Below are positions 25,128 through 37,677 of a DNA stretch of 64,000 nt, in pieces. The position numbers were made by a program, and so were the translations under genes. Each line of letters begins with the position of its first letter. Position 1 is the stretch's first letter. Origin of the DNA: Luzula sylvatica (lineage: Eukaryota > Streptophyta > Magnoliopsida > Poales > Juncaceae); the NCBI GenBank assembly GCA_946800325.1, contig OX326959.1:45569566-45633565 (forward strand), given 5' to 3'. Under the pieces are notes generated by a model. It was not told the DNA's origin. It ran no database searches and saw only the letters and a list, made by a program, of their open reading frames with translations.

Positions 25128-28100
25128 GAAGTATTTTGCTCATTTTAGAGAACTATTTTGGTCTCTTTTACAAAAAATGATAATTGATATTTTTGAAGGT
25201 GTTAAACTTCAGTTTTTTATTTTTTGCAAAAAATTGGAAAAATTGAAATTTGTATGTGTTAGTCTTCAATCACGGAATTTTTTGAGAAAATCTTGAAAAA
25301 TGAAGTATTTTGCTCATTTTAGAGAACTATTTTGTTCTTTTTTAGAAAAAATGATAATTGATATTTTTGAAGGTGTTAGACTTCAGATTTTAATTTTTTG
25401 CAAAAATTTGGAAAAATTGAAATTTGTATGTGTTAGTCTTCAATCCCGGAGTTTTTTGAGAAAAACATGAAAAATGAAGTATTTTGCTCATTTTAGAGAA
25501 CTATTTTGGTCTTTTTTAGAAAAAATGATAATTGATATTTTTGTAGGTGTTAGACTTCATTTTTTGATTTTTTGCAAAAAATTGGAAAAATTGAAATTTG
25601 TATGTGTTACTCTTCAATCACGGAATTTTTTGAGAAAATCATGAAAAATGAAGTATTTTGCTTATTTTAGAGAACTATTTTGATCTTTTTTAGAAAAAAT
25701 GATAATTGATATTTTTGAAGGTGTTAGACTTCAGTTTTTTATTTTATGCAAAAAATTGGAAAAATTGAAATTTGTATGTGTTAGTCTTCAATCACGGAAT
25801 TTTTTGAGAAAATCTTGAAAAATGAAGTATTTTGCTCATTTTAGAGAACTCTTTTGTTCTTTTCTAGAAAAAATTATAATTGATATTTTTGAAGGTGTTA
25901 GACTTCAGTTTTTGATTTTATGCAAAAAATAGGAAAAATAGAAATTTGTATGTGTTAGTCTTCAATCCCGGAGTTTTTTGAGAAAATCATGAAAAATGAA
26001 GTAGTTTGCTCATTTTAGAGAACTATTTTGGTCTTTTTTAGAAAAAATGATAATTGATATTTTTGAAGGTGTTAGATTTCAGTTTTTGATTTTATGCAAA
26101 AAATAGGAAAAATAGAAATTTGTATGTGTTAGTGTTCAATCCCGGAGTTTTTCGAGAAAAACATGAAAAATGAAGTATTTTGCTCATTTTAGAGAACTAT
26201 TTTGGTCTCTTTTACAAAAAATGATAATTGATATTTTTGAAGGTGTTAAACTTCAGTTTTTTATTTTTTGCAAAAAATTGGAAAAATTGAAATTTGTATG
26301 TGTTAGTCTTCAATCACGGAATTTTTTGAGAAAATCTTGAAAAATGAAGTATTTTGCTCATTTTAGAGAACTATTTTGTTCTTTTTTAGAAAAAATGATA
26401 ATTGATATTTTTGAAGGTGTTAGACTTCAGTTTTTAATTTTTTGCAAAAATTTGGAAAAATTGAAATTTGTATGTGTTAGTCTTCAATCCCGGAGTTTTT
26501 TGAGAAAAACATGAAAAATGAAGTATTTTGCTCATTTTAGAGAACTATTTTGGTCTTTTTTAGAAAAAATGATAATTGATATTTTTGAAGGTGTTAGACT
26601 TCATTTTTTGATTTTTTGCAAAAAATTGGAAAAATTGAAATTTGTATGTGTTACTCTTCAATCACGGAATTTTTTGAGAAAATCTTGAAAAATGAAGTAT
26701 TTTGCTTATTTTAGAGAACTATTTTGATCTTTTTTAGAAAAAATGATAATTGATATTTTTGAAGGTGTTAGACTTCAGTTTTTTATTTTATGCAAAAAAT
26801 TGGAAAAATTGAAATTTGTATGTGTTAGTCTTCAATCACGGAATTTTTTGAGAAAATCTTGAAAAATGAAGTATTTTGCTCATTTTAGAGAACTCTTTTG
26901 TTCTTTTCTAGAAAAAATTATAATTGATATTTTTGAAGGTGTTAGACTTCAGTTTTTGATTTTATGCAAAAAATAGGAAAAATAGAAATTTGTATGTGTT
27001 AGTCTTCAATCCCGGAGTTTTTTGAGAAAATCATGAAAAATGAAGTAGTTTGCTCATTTTAGAGAACTATTTTGGTCTTTTTTAGAAAAAATGATAATTG
27101 ATATTTTTGAAGGTGTTATATTTCAGTTTTTGATTTTATGCAAAAAATAGGAAAAATAGAAATTTGTATGTGTTAGTGTTCAATCCCGGAGTTTTTCGAG
27201 AAAAACATGAAAAATGAAGTATTTTGCTCATTTTAGAGAACTATTTTGGTCTCTTTTACAAAAAATGATAATTGATATTTTTGAAGGTGTTAAACTTCAG
27301 TTTTTTATTTTTTGCAAAAAATTGGAAAAATTGAAATTTGTATGTGTTAGTCTTCAATCACGGAATTTTTTGAGAAAATCTTGAAAAATGAAGTATTTTG
27401 CTCATTTTAGAGAACTATTTTGTTCTTTTTTAGAAAAAATGATAATTGATATTTTTGAAGGTGTTAGACTTCAGTTTTTAATTTTTTGCAAAAATTTGGA
27501 AAAATTGAAATTTGTATGTGTTAGTCTTCAATCCCGGAGTTTTTTGAGAAAAACATGAAAAATGAAGTATTTTGCTCATTTTAGAGAACTATTTTGGTCT
27601 TTTTTCGAAAAAATGATAATTGATATTTTTGAAGGTGTTAGACTTCATTTTTTGATTTTTTGCAAAAAATTGGAAAAATTGAAATTTGTATGTGTTACTC
27701 TTCAATCACGGAATTTTTTGAGAAAATCATGAAAAATGAAGTATTTTGCTTATTTTAGAGAACTATTTTGATCTTTTTTAGAAAAAATGATAATTGATAT
27801 TTTTGAAGGTGTTAGACTTCAGTTTTTTATTTTATGCAAAAAATTGGAAAAATTGAAATTTGTATGTGTTAGTCTTCAATCACGGAATTTTTTGAGAAAA
27901 TCTTGAAAAATGAAGTATTTTGCTCATTTTAGAGAACTATTTTGTTCTTTTCTAGAAAAAATTATAATTGATATTTTTGAAGGTGTTAGACTTCAGTTTT
28001 TGATTTTATGCAAAAAATAGGAAAAATAGAAATTTGTATGTGTTAGTCTTCAATCCCGGAGTTTTTTGAGAAAATCATGAAAAATGAAGTAGTTTGCTCA

Positions 28101-28259
28101 TTTTAGAGAACTATTTTGGTCTTTTTTAGAAAAAATGATAATTGATATTTTTGAAGGTGTTAGATTTCAGTTTTTGATTTTATGCAAAAAATAGGAAAAA
28201 TAGAAATTTGTATGTGTTAGTGTTCAATCCCGGAGTTTTTCGAGAAAAACATGAAAAAT
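25128..28259 (+). repeat. Three canonical 6-mer HORs
   Basis: A monomers lie at 25128, 26172 and 27216, each followed by B C D E F. The first unit carries CTTCAGATTTTAAT in B (A at 25387), as at 19471 (offset 5916 = 34 monomers). The third carries TTTTTTCGAAAA in C (C at 27606), as at 20646 (offset 6960 = 40 monomers). The changing offset implies insertion of one 6-mer between the copied pieces. Confidence 0.9.
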
Positions 28260-28955
28260 GAAGTATTTTGCTCATTTTAGAGAACTATTTTGGTCTCTTT
28301 TACAAAAAATGATAATTGATATTTTTGAAGGTGTTAAACTTCAGTTTTTTATTTTTTGCAAAAAATTGGAAAAATTGAAATTTGTATGTGTTAGTCTTCA
28401 ATCACGGAATTTTTTGAGAAAATCTTGAAAAATGAAGTATTTTGCTCATTTTAGAGAACTATTTTGTTCTTTTTTAGAAAAAATGATAATTGATATTTTT
28501 GAAGGTGTTAGACTTCAGTTTTTTATTTTATGCAAAAAATTGGAAAAATTGAAATTTGTATGTGTTAGTCTTCAATCACGGAATTTTTTGAGAAAATCTT
28601 GAAAAATGAAGTATTTTGCTCATTTTAGAGAACTCTTTTGTTCTTTTTTAGAAAAAATTATAATTGATATTTTTGAAGGTGTTAGACTTCAGTTTTTGAT
28701 TTTATGCAAAAAATAGGAAAAATAGAAATTTGTATGTGTTAGTCTTCAATCCCGGAGTTTTTTGAGAAAATCATGAAAAATGAAGTAGTTTGCTCATTTT
28801 AGAGAACTATTTTGGTCTTTTTTAGAAAAAATGATAATTGATATTTTTGAAGGTGTTAGATTTCAGTTTTTGATTTTATGCAAAAAATAGGAAAAATAGA
28901 AATTTGTATGTGTTAGTGTTCAATCCCGGAGTTTTTCGAGAAAAACATGAAAAAT
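28260..28955 (+). repeat. Displaced fifth copy of the 696-bp 4-mer
   Basis: A, B/D hybrid, E with CTCTTTTGTTC, and F match the four tandem units at 22344-25127. Three canonical 6-mers separate it from them. Its presence shows that the 4-mer block and its surroundings were copied together. Confidence 0.88.
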
Positions 28956-29477
28956 GAAGTATTTTGCTCATTTTAGAGAACTATTTTGGTCTCTTTTACA
29001 AAAAATGATAATTGATATTTTTGAAGGTGTTAAACTTCAGTTTTTTATTTTTTGCAAAAAATTGGAAAAATTGAAATTTGTATGTGTTAGTCTTCAATCA
29101 CGGAATTTTTTGAGAAAATCTTGAAAAATGAAGTATTTTGCTCATTTTAGAGAACTATTTTGTTCTTTTTTAGAAAAAATGATAATTGATATTTTTGAAG
29201 GTGTTAGACTTCAGTTTTTTATTTTATGCAAAAAATTGGAAAAATTGAAATTTGTATGTGTTAGTCTTCAATCCTGGAGTTTTTTGAGAAAAACATGAAA
29301 AATGAAGTATTTTGCTCATTTTAGAGAACTATTTTGGTCTTTTTTAGAAAAAATGATAATTGATATTTTTGAAGGTGTTAGACTTCAGTTTTTTATTTTT
29401 TGCAAAAAATTGGAAAAATAGAAATTTGTATGTGTTAGTCTTCAATCCCGGAGTTTTTTGAGAAAAACATGAAAAAT
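28956..29477 (+). repeat. Junction of A and two hybrid monomers
   Basis: A at 28956 is followed by a B/D-like monomer (29130) ending in CCTGGAG and AAAACATG. A further hybrid (29304) has a C-like left half and TTTTTTATTTTTTGC with AAATAGAAA on the right. Neither fits A-F. The 4.8-kb duplicated block begins close to the right end of this stretch. Confidence 0.8.
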
Positions 29478-32400
29478 GAAGTATTTTGCTCATTTTAGAG
29501 AACTATTTTGGTCTTTTTTCGAAAAAATGATAATTGATATTTTTGAAGGTGTTAGACTTCATTTTTTGATTTTTTGCAAAAAATTGGAAAAATTGAAATT
29601 TGTATGTGTTACTCTTCAATCACGGAATTTTTTGAGAAAATCATGAAAAATGAAGTATTTTGCTTATTTTAGAGAACTATTTTGATCTTTTTTAGAAAAA
29701 ATGATAATTGATATTTTTGAAGGTGTTAGACTTCAGTTTTTTATTTTATGCAAAAAATTGGAAAAATTGAAATTTGTATGTGTTAGTCTTCAATCACGGA
29801 ATTTTTTGAGAAAATCTTGAAAAATGAAGTATTTTGCTCATTTTAGAGAACTATTTTGTTCTTTTCTAGAAAAAATTATAATTGATATTTTTGAAGGTGT
29901 TAGACTTCAGTTTTTGATTTTATGCAAAAAATAGGAAAAATAGAAATTTGTATGTGTTAGTCTTCAATCCCGGAGTTTTTTGAGAAAATCATGAAAAATG
30001 AAGTAGTTTGCTCATTTTAGAGAACTATTTTGGTCTTTTTTAGAAAAAATGATAATTGATATTTTTGAAGGTGTTAGATTTCAGTTTTTGATTTTATGCA
30101 AAAAATAGGAAAAATAGAAATTTGTATGTGTTAGTCTTCAATCCCGGAGTTTTTCGAGAAAAACATGAAAAATGAAGTATTTTGCTCATTTTAGAGAACT
30201 ATTTTGGTCTCTTTTACAAAAAATGATAATTGATATTTTTGAAGGTGTGAAACTTCAGTTTTTTATTTTTTGCAAAAAATTGGAAAAATTGAAATTTGTA
30301 TGTGTTAGTCTTCAATCACGGAATTTTTTGAGAAAATCTTGAAAAATGAAGTATTTTGCTCATTTTAGAGAACTATTTTGTTCTTTTTTAGAAAAAATGA
30401 TAATTGATATTTTTGAAGGTGTTAGACTTCAGTTTTTAATTTTTTGCAAAAATTTGGAAAAATTGAAATTTGTATGTGTTAGTCTTCAATCCCGGAGTTT
30501 TTTGAGAAAAACATGAAAAATGAAGTATTTTGCTCATTTTAGAGAACTATTTTGGTCTTTTTTAGAAAAAATGATAATTGATATTTTTGAAGGTGTTAGA
30601 CTTCATTTTTTGATTTTTTGCAAAAAATTGGAAAAATTGAAATTTGTATGTGTTACTCTTCAATCACGGAATTTTTTGAGAAAATCATGAAAAATGAAGT
30701 ATTTTGCTTATTTTAGAGAACTATTTTGATCTTTTTTAGAAAAAATGATAATTGATATTTTGAAGGTGTTAGACTTCAGTTTTTTATTTTATGCAAAAAA
30801 TTGGAAAAATTGAAATTTGTATGTGTTAGTCTTCAATCACGGAATTTTTTGAGAAAATCTTGAAAAATGAAGTATTTTGCTCATTTTAGAGAACTATTTT
30901 GTTCTTTTTTAGAAAAAATTATAATTGATATTTTTGAAGGTGTTAGACTTCAGTTTTTGATTTTATGCAAAAAATAGGAAAAATAGAAATTTGTATGTGT
31001 TAGTCTTCAATCCCGGAGTTTTTTGAGAAAATCATGAAAAATGAAGTAGTTTGCTCATTTTAGAGAACTATTTTGGTCTTTTTTAGAAAAAATGATAATT
31101 GATATTTTTGAAGGTGTTAGATTTCAGTTTTTGATTTTATGCAAAAAATAGGAAAAATAGAAATTTGTATGTGTTAGTGTTCATTCCCGGAGTTTTTCGA
31201 GAAAAACATGAAAAATGAAGTATTTTGCTCATTTTAGAGAACTATTTTGGTCTCTTTTACAAAAAATGATAATTGATATTTTTGAAGGTGTTAAACTTCA
31301 GTTTTTTATTTTTTGCAAAAAATTGGAAAAATTGAAATTTGTATGTGTTAGTCTTCAATCACGGAATTTTTTGAGAAAATCTTGAAAAATGAAGTATTTT
31401 GCTCATTTTAGAGAACTATTTTGTTCTTTTTTAGAAAAAATGATAATTGATATTTTTGAAGGTGTTAGACTTCAGTTTTTAATTTTTTGCAAAAATTTGG
31501 AAAAATTGAAATTTGTATGTGTTAGTCTTCAATCCCGGAGTTTTTTGAGAAAAACATGAAAAATGAAGTATTTTGCTCATTTTAGAGAACTATTTTGGTC
31601 TTTTTTAGAAAAAATGATAATTGATATTTTTGAAGGTGTTAGACTTCATTTTTTCATTTTTTGCAAAAAATTGGAAAAATTGAAATTTGTATGTGTTACT
31701 CTTCAATCACGGAATTTTTTGAGAAAATCATGAAAAATGAAGTATTTTGCTTATTTTAGAGAACTATTTTGATCTTTTTTAGAAAAAATGATAATTGATA
31801 TTTTTGAAGGTGTTAGACTTCAGTTTTTTATTTTATGCAAAAAATTGGAAAAATTGAAATTTGTATGTGTTAGTCTTCAATCACGGAATTTTTTGAGAAA
31901 ATCTTGAAAAATGAAGTATTTTGCTCATTTTAGAGAACTATTTTGTTCTTTTCTAGAAAAAATTATAATTGATATTTTTGAAGGTGTTAGACTTCAGTTT
32001 TTGATTTTATGCAAAAAATAGGAAAAATAGAAATTTGTATGTGTTAGTCTTCAATCCCGGAGTTTTTTGAGAAAATCATGAAAAATGAAGTAGTTTGCTC
32101 ATTTTAGAGAACTATTTTGGTCTTTTTTAGAAAAAATGATAATTGATATTTTTGAAGGTGTTAGATTTCAGTTTTTGATTTTATGCAAAAAATAGGAAAA
32201 ATAGAAATTTGTATGTGTTAGTCTTCAATCCCGGAGTTTTTCGAGAAAAACATGAAAAATGAAGTATTTTGCTCATTTTAGAGAACTATTTTGGTCTCTT
32301 TTACAAAAAATGATAATTGATATTTTTGAAGGTGTGAAACTTCAGTTTTTTATTTTTTGCAAAAAATTGGAAAAATTGAAATTTGTATGTGTTAGTCTTC

Positions 32401-34250
32401 AATCACGGAATTTTTTGAGAAAATCTTGAAAAATGAAGTATTTTGCTCATTTTAGAGAACTATTTTGTTCTTTTTTAGAAAAAATGATAATTGATATTTT
32501 TGAAGGTGTTAGACTTCAGATTTTAATTTTTTGCAAAAATTTGGAAAAATTGAAATTTGTATGTGTTAGTCTTCAATCCCGGAGTTTTTTGAGAAAAACA
32601 TGAAAAATGAAGTATTTTGCTCATTTTAGAGAACTATTTTGGTCTTTTTTAGAAAAAATGATAATTGATATTTTTGAAGGTGTTAGACTTCATTTTTTGA
32701 TTTTTTGCAAAAAATTGGAAAAATTGAAATTTGTATGTGTTACTCTTCAATCACGGAATTTTTTGAGAAAATCATGAAAAATGAAGTATTTTGCTTATTT
32801 TAGAGAACTATTTTGATCTTTTTTAGAAAAAATGATAATTGATATTTTTGAAGGTGTTAGACTTCAGTTTTTTATTTTATGCAAAAAATTGGAAAAATTG
32901 AAATTTGTATGTGTTAGTCTTCAATCACGGAATTTTTTGAGAAAATCTTGAAAAATGAAGTATTTTGCTCATTTTAGAGAACTCTTTTGTTCTTTTCTAG
33001 AAAAAATTATAATTGATATTTTTGAAGGTGTTAGACTTCAGTTTTTGATTTTATGCAAAAAATAGGAAAAATAGAAATTTGTATGTGTTAGTCTTCAATC
33101 CCGGAGTTTTTTGAGAAAATCATGAAAAATGAAGTAGTTTGCTCATTTTAGAGAACTATTTTGGTCTTTTTTAGAAAAAATGATAATTGATATTTTTGAA
33201 GGTGTTAGATTTCAGTTTTTGATTTTATGCAAAAAATAGGAAAAATAGAAATTTGTATGTGTTAGTGTTCAATCCCGGAGTTTTTCGAGAAAAACATGAA
33301 AAATGAAGTATTTTGCTCATTTTAGAGAACTATTTTGGTCTCTTTTACAAAAAATGATAATTGATATTTTTGAAGGTGTTAAACTTCAGTTTTTTATTTT
33401 TTGCAAAAAATTGGAAAAATTGAAATTTGTATGTGTTAGTCTTCAATCACGGAATTTTTTGAGAAAATCTTGAAAAATGAAGTATTTTGCTCATTTTAGA
33501 GAACTATTTTGTTCTTTTTTAGAAAAAATGATAATTGATATTTTTGAAGGTGTTAGACTTCAGTTTTTAATTTTTTGCAAAAATTTGGAAAAATTGAAAT
33601 TTGTATGTGTTAGTCTTCAATCCCGGAGTTTTTTGAGAAAAACATGAAAAATGAAGTATTTTGCTCATTTTAGAGAACTATTTTGGTCTTTTTTCGAAAA
33701 AATGATAATTGATATTTTTGAAGGTGTTAGACTTCATTTTTTGATTTTTTGCAAAAAATTGGAAAAATTGAAATTTGTATGTGTTACTCTTCAATCACGG
33801 AATTTTTTGAGAAAATCATGAAAAATGAAGTATTTTGCTTATTTTAGAGAACTATTTTGATCTTTTTTAGAAAAAATGATAATTGATATTTTTGAAGGTG
33901 TTAGACTTCAGTTTTTTATTTTATGCAAAAAATTGGAAAAATTGAAATTTGTATGTGTTAGTCTTCAATCACGGAATTTTTTGAGAAAATCTTGAAAAAT
34001 GAAGTATTTTGCTCATTTTAGAGAACTATTTTGTTCTTTTCTAGAAAAAATTATAATTGATATTTTTGAAGGTGTTAGACTTCAGTTTTTGATTTTATGC
34101 AAAAAATATTAAAAATAGAAATTTGTATGTGTTAGTCTTCAATCCCGGAGTTTTTTGAGAAAATCATGAAAAATGAAGTAGTTTGCTCATTTTAGAGAAC
34201 TATTTTGGTCTTTTTTAGAAAAAATGATAATTGATATTTTTGAAGGTGTT
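29430..34250 (+). repeat. Second copy of the 4.8-kb duplicated block
   Basis: It matches 16.38-21.20 kb at a constant offset of 13,049 bp, including four private marks. Its left edge coincides with the hybrid monomer at 29304. Its right edge lies between 34.11 and 34.31 kb. Confidence 0.9.
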
Positions 34251-36436
34251 AGATTTCAGTTTTTGATTTTATGCAAAAAATAGGAAAAATAGAAATTTGT
34301 ATGTGTTAGTGTTCAATCCCGGAGTTTTTCGAGAAAAACATGAAAAATGAAGTATTTTGCTCATTTTAGAGAACTATTTTGGTCTCTTTTACAAAAAATG
34401 ATAATTGATATTTTTGAAGGTGTTAAACTTCAGTTTTTTATTTTTTGCAAAAAATTGGAAAAATTGAAATTTGTATGTGTTAGTCTTCAATCACGGAATT
34501 TTTTGAGAAAATCTTGAAAAATGAAGTATTTTGCTCATTTTAGAGAACTATTTTGTTCTTTTTTAGAAAAAATGATAATTGATATTTTTGAAGGTGTTAG
34601 ACTTCAGTTTTTAATTTTTTGCAAAAATTTGGAAAAATTGAAATTTGTATGTGTTAGTCTTCAATCCCGGAGTTTTTTGAGAAAAACATGAAAAATGAAG
34701 TATTTTGCTCATTTTAGAGAACTATTTTGGTCTTTTTTAGAAAAAATGATAATTGATATTTTTGAAGGTGTTAGACTTCATTTTTTGATTTTTTGCAAAA
34801 AATTGGAAAAATTGAAATTTGTATGTGTTACTCTTCAATCACGGAATTTTTTGAGAAAATCATGAAAAATGAAGTATTTTGCTTATTTTAGAGAACTATT
34901 TTGATCTTTTTTAGAAAAAATGATAATTGATATTTTTGAAGGTGTTAGACTTCAGTTTTTTATTTTATGCAAAAAATTGGAAAAATTGAAATTTGTATGT
35001 GTTAGTCTTCAATCACGGAATTTTTTGAGAAAATCTTGAAAAATGAAGTATTTTGCTCATTTTAGAGAACTATTTTGTTCTTTTCTGGAAAAAATTATAA
35101 TTGATATTTTTGAAGGTGTTAGACTTCAGTTTTTGATTTTATGCAAAAAATAGGAAAAATAGAAATTTGTATGTGTTAGTCTTCAATCCCGGAGTTTTTT
35201 GAGAAAATCATGAAAAATGAAGTAGTTTGCTCATTTTAGAGAACTATTTTGGTCTTTTTTAGAAAAAATGATAATTGATATTTTTGAAGGTGTTAGATTT
35301 CTGTTTTTGATTTTATGCAAAAAATAGGAAAAATAGAAATTTGTATGTGTTAGTCTTCAATCCCGGAGTTTTTCGAGAAAAACATGAAAAATGAAGTATT
35401 TTGCTCATTTTAGAGAACTATTTTGGTCTCTTTTACAAAAAATTATAATTGATATTTTTGAAGGTGTGAAACTTCAGTTTTTTATTTTTTGCAAAAAATT
35501 GGAAAAATTGAAATTTGTATGTGTTAGTCTTCAATCACGGAATTTTTTGAGAAAATCTTGAAAAATGAAGTATTTTGCTCATTTTAGAGAACTATTTTGT
35601 TCTTTTTTAGAAAAAATGATAATTGATATTTTTGAATGTGTTAGACTTCAGTTTTTAATTTTTTGCAAAAATTTGGAAAAATTGAAATTTGTATGTGTTA
35701 GTCTTCAATCCCGGAGTTTTTTGAGAAAAACATGAAAAATGAAGTATTTTGCTCATTTTAGAGAACTATTTTGGTCTTTTTTAGAAAAAATGATAATTGA
35801 TATTTTTGAAGGTGTTAGACTTCATTTTTTCATTTTTTGCAAAAAATTGGAAAAATTGAAATTTGTATGTGTTACTCTTCAATCACGGAATTTTTTGAGA
35901 AAATCATGAAAAATGAAGTATTTTGCTTATTTTAGAGAACTATTTTGATCTTTTTTAGAAAAAATGATAATTGATATTTTTGAAGGTGTTAGACTTCAGT
36001 TTTTTATTTTATGCAAAAAATTGGAAAAATTGAAATTTGTATGTGTTAGTCTTCAATCACGGAATTTTTTGAGAAAATCTTGAAAAATGAAGTATTTTGC
36101 TCATTTTAGAGAACTATTTTGTTCTTTTCTAGAAAAAATTATAATTGATATTTTTGAAGGTGTTAGACTTCAGTTTTTGATTTTATGCAAAAAATAGGAA
36201 AAATAGAAATTTGTATGTGTTAGTCTTCAATCCCGGAGTTTTTTGAGAAAATCATGAAAAATGAAGTAGTTTGCTCATTTTAGAGAACTATTTTGGTCTT
36301 TTTTAGAAAAAATGATAATTGATATTTTTGAAGGTGTTAGATTTCAGTTTTTGATTTTATGCAAAAAATAGGAAAAATAGAAATTTGTATGTGTTAGTCT
36401 TCAATCCTGGAGTTTTTCGAGAAAAACATGAAAAAT
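29478..36436 (+). repeat. C-D-E-F followed by six canonical 6-mers
   Basis: After C D E F from 29478, A monomers start at 30174, 31217, 32261, 33305, 34349 and 35393, each with a full A-F series. A forms are GTGAAAC, GTTAAAC, GTGAAAC, GTTAAAC, GTTAAAC, GTGAAAC, so the 12-mer alternation slips once at 34349, beside the right edge of the duplicated block. F at about 35,298 has GATTTCTG, seen again near 37,388. Confidence 0.9.
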
Positions 36437-37434
36437 GAAGTATTTTGCTCATTTTAGAGAACTATTTTGGTCTCTTTTACAAAAAATGATAATTGATATT
36501 TTTGAAGGTGTGAAACTTCAGTTTTTTATTTTTTGCAAAAAATTGGAAAAATTGAAATTTGTATGTGTTAGTTTTCAATCACGGAATTTTTTGAGAAAAT
36601 CTTGAAAAATGAAGTATTTTGCTCATTTTAGAGAACTATTTTGTTCTTTTTTAGAAAAAATGATAATTGATATTTTTGAAGGTGTTAGACTTCAGTTTTT
36701 AATTTTTTGCAAAAATTTGGAAAAATTGAAATTTGTATGTGTTAGTCTTCAATCCCGGAGTTTTTTGAGAAAAACATGAAAAATGAAGTATTTTGCTCAT
36801 TTTAGAGAACTATTTTGGTCTTTTTTGGAAAAAATGATAATTGATATTTTTGAAGGTGTTAGACTTCATTTTTTGATTTTTTGCAAAAAATTGGAAAAAT
36901 TGAAATTTGTATGTGTTAGTCTTCAATCACGGAATTTTTTGAGAAAATCTTGAAAAATGAAGTATTTTGCTCATTTTAGAGAACTATTTTGTTCTTTTTT
37001 AGAAAAAATGATAATTGATATTTTTGAAGGTGTTAGACTTCAGTTTTTAATTTTTTGCAAAAATTTGGAAAAATTGAAATTTGTATGTGTTAGTCTTCAA
37101 TCCCGGAGTTTTTTGAGAAAAACATGAAAAATGAAGTATTTTGCTCATTTTAGAGAACTATTTTGGTCTTTTTTAGAAAAAATGATAATTGATATTTTTG
37201 AAGGTGTTAGACTTCAGTTTTTGATTTTATGCAAAAAATAGGAAAAATAGAAATTTGTATGTGTTAGTCTTCAATCCCGGAGTTTTTTGAGAAAATCATG
37301 AAAAATGAAGTAGTTTGCTCATTTTAGAGAACTATTTTGGTCTTTTTTAGAAAAAATGATAATTGATATTTTTGAAGGTGTTAGATTTCTGTTTTTGATT
37401 TTATGCAAAAAATAGGAAAAATAGAAATTTGTAT

Positions 37435-37491
37435 GTGTTAGACTTCAGTTTTTTATTTTTTGCAAAAAAATGGAAAAATAGAAATTTGTAT
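37435..37491 (+). repeat. 57-bp subunit insertion in a monomer
   Basis: GTGTTAG occurs twice per monomer, 57 bp apart, as GTGTTAGAC and GTGTTAGTC. Here an extra GTGTTAGACTTCAG..TTTGTAT segment sits between them, making the landmark spacing 231 instead of 174 bp. This is what misaligned exchange between the two internal GTGTTAG copies would give. Confidence 0.88.
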
Positions 37492-37537
37492 GTGTCAGTC
37501 TTGAATCACGGAATTTTTTGAGAAAAACATGAAAAAT

Positions 37538-37677
37538 GAAGTATTTTGCTCATTTTGGAGAACTATTTTGGTCTTTTTTAGACTTCAGTTTTTGATTTTT
37601 TGTAAAAAATTGGAAAAATTGAAATTTGTATGTGTTAGTCTTCAATCACGGAATTTTTTGAGAAAATCATGAAAAAT
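37538..37677 (+). repeat. Truncated 140-bp monomer (first of five)
   Basis: TTTTTTAGA runs directly into CTTCAG, missing 34 bp that normally lie between two TTAGA copies. The five-base match at the ends suggests deletion between short direct repeats. It has TTTTGGAGAAC, like the truncated copies at 55952, 61104 and 62984. Confidence 0.92.
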
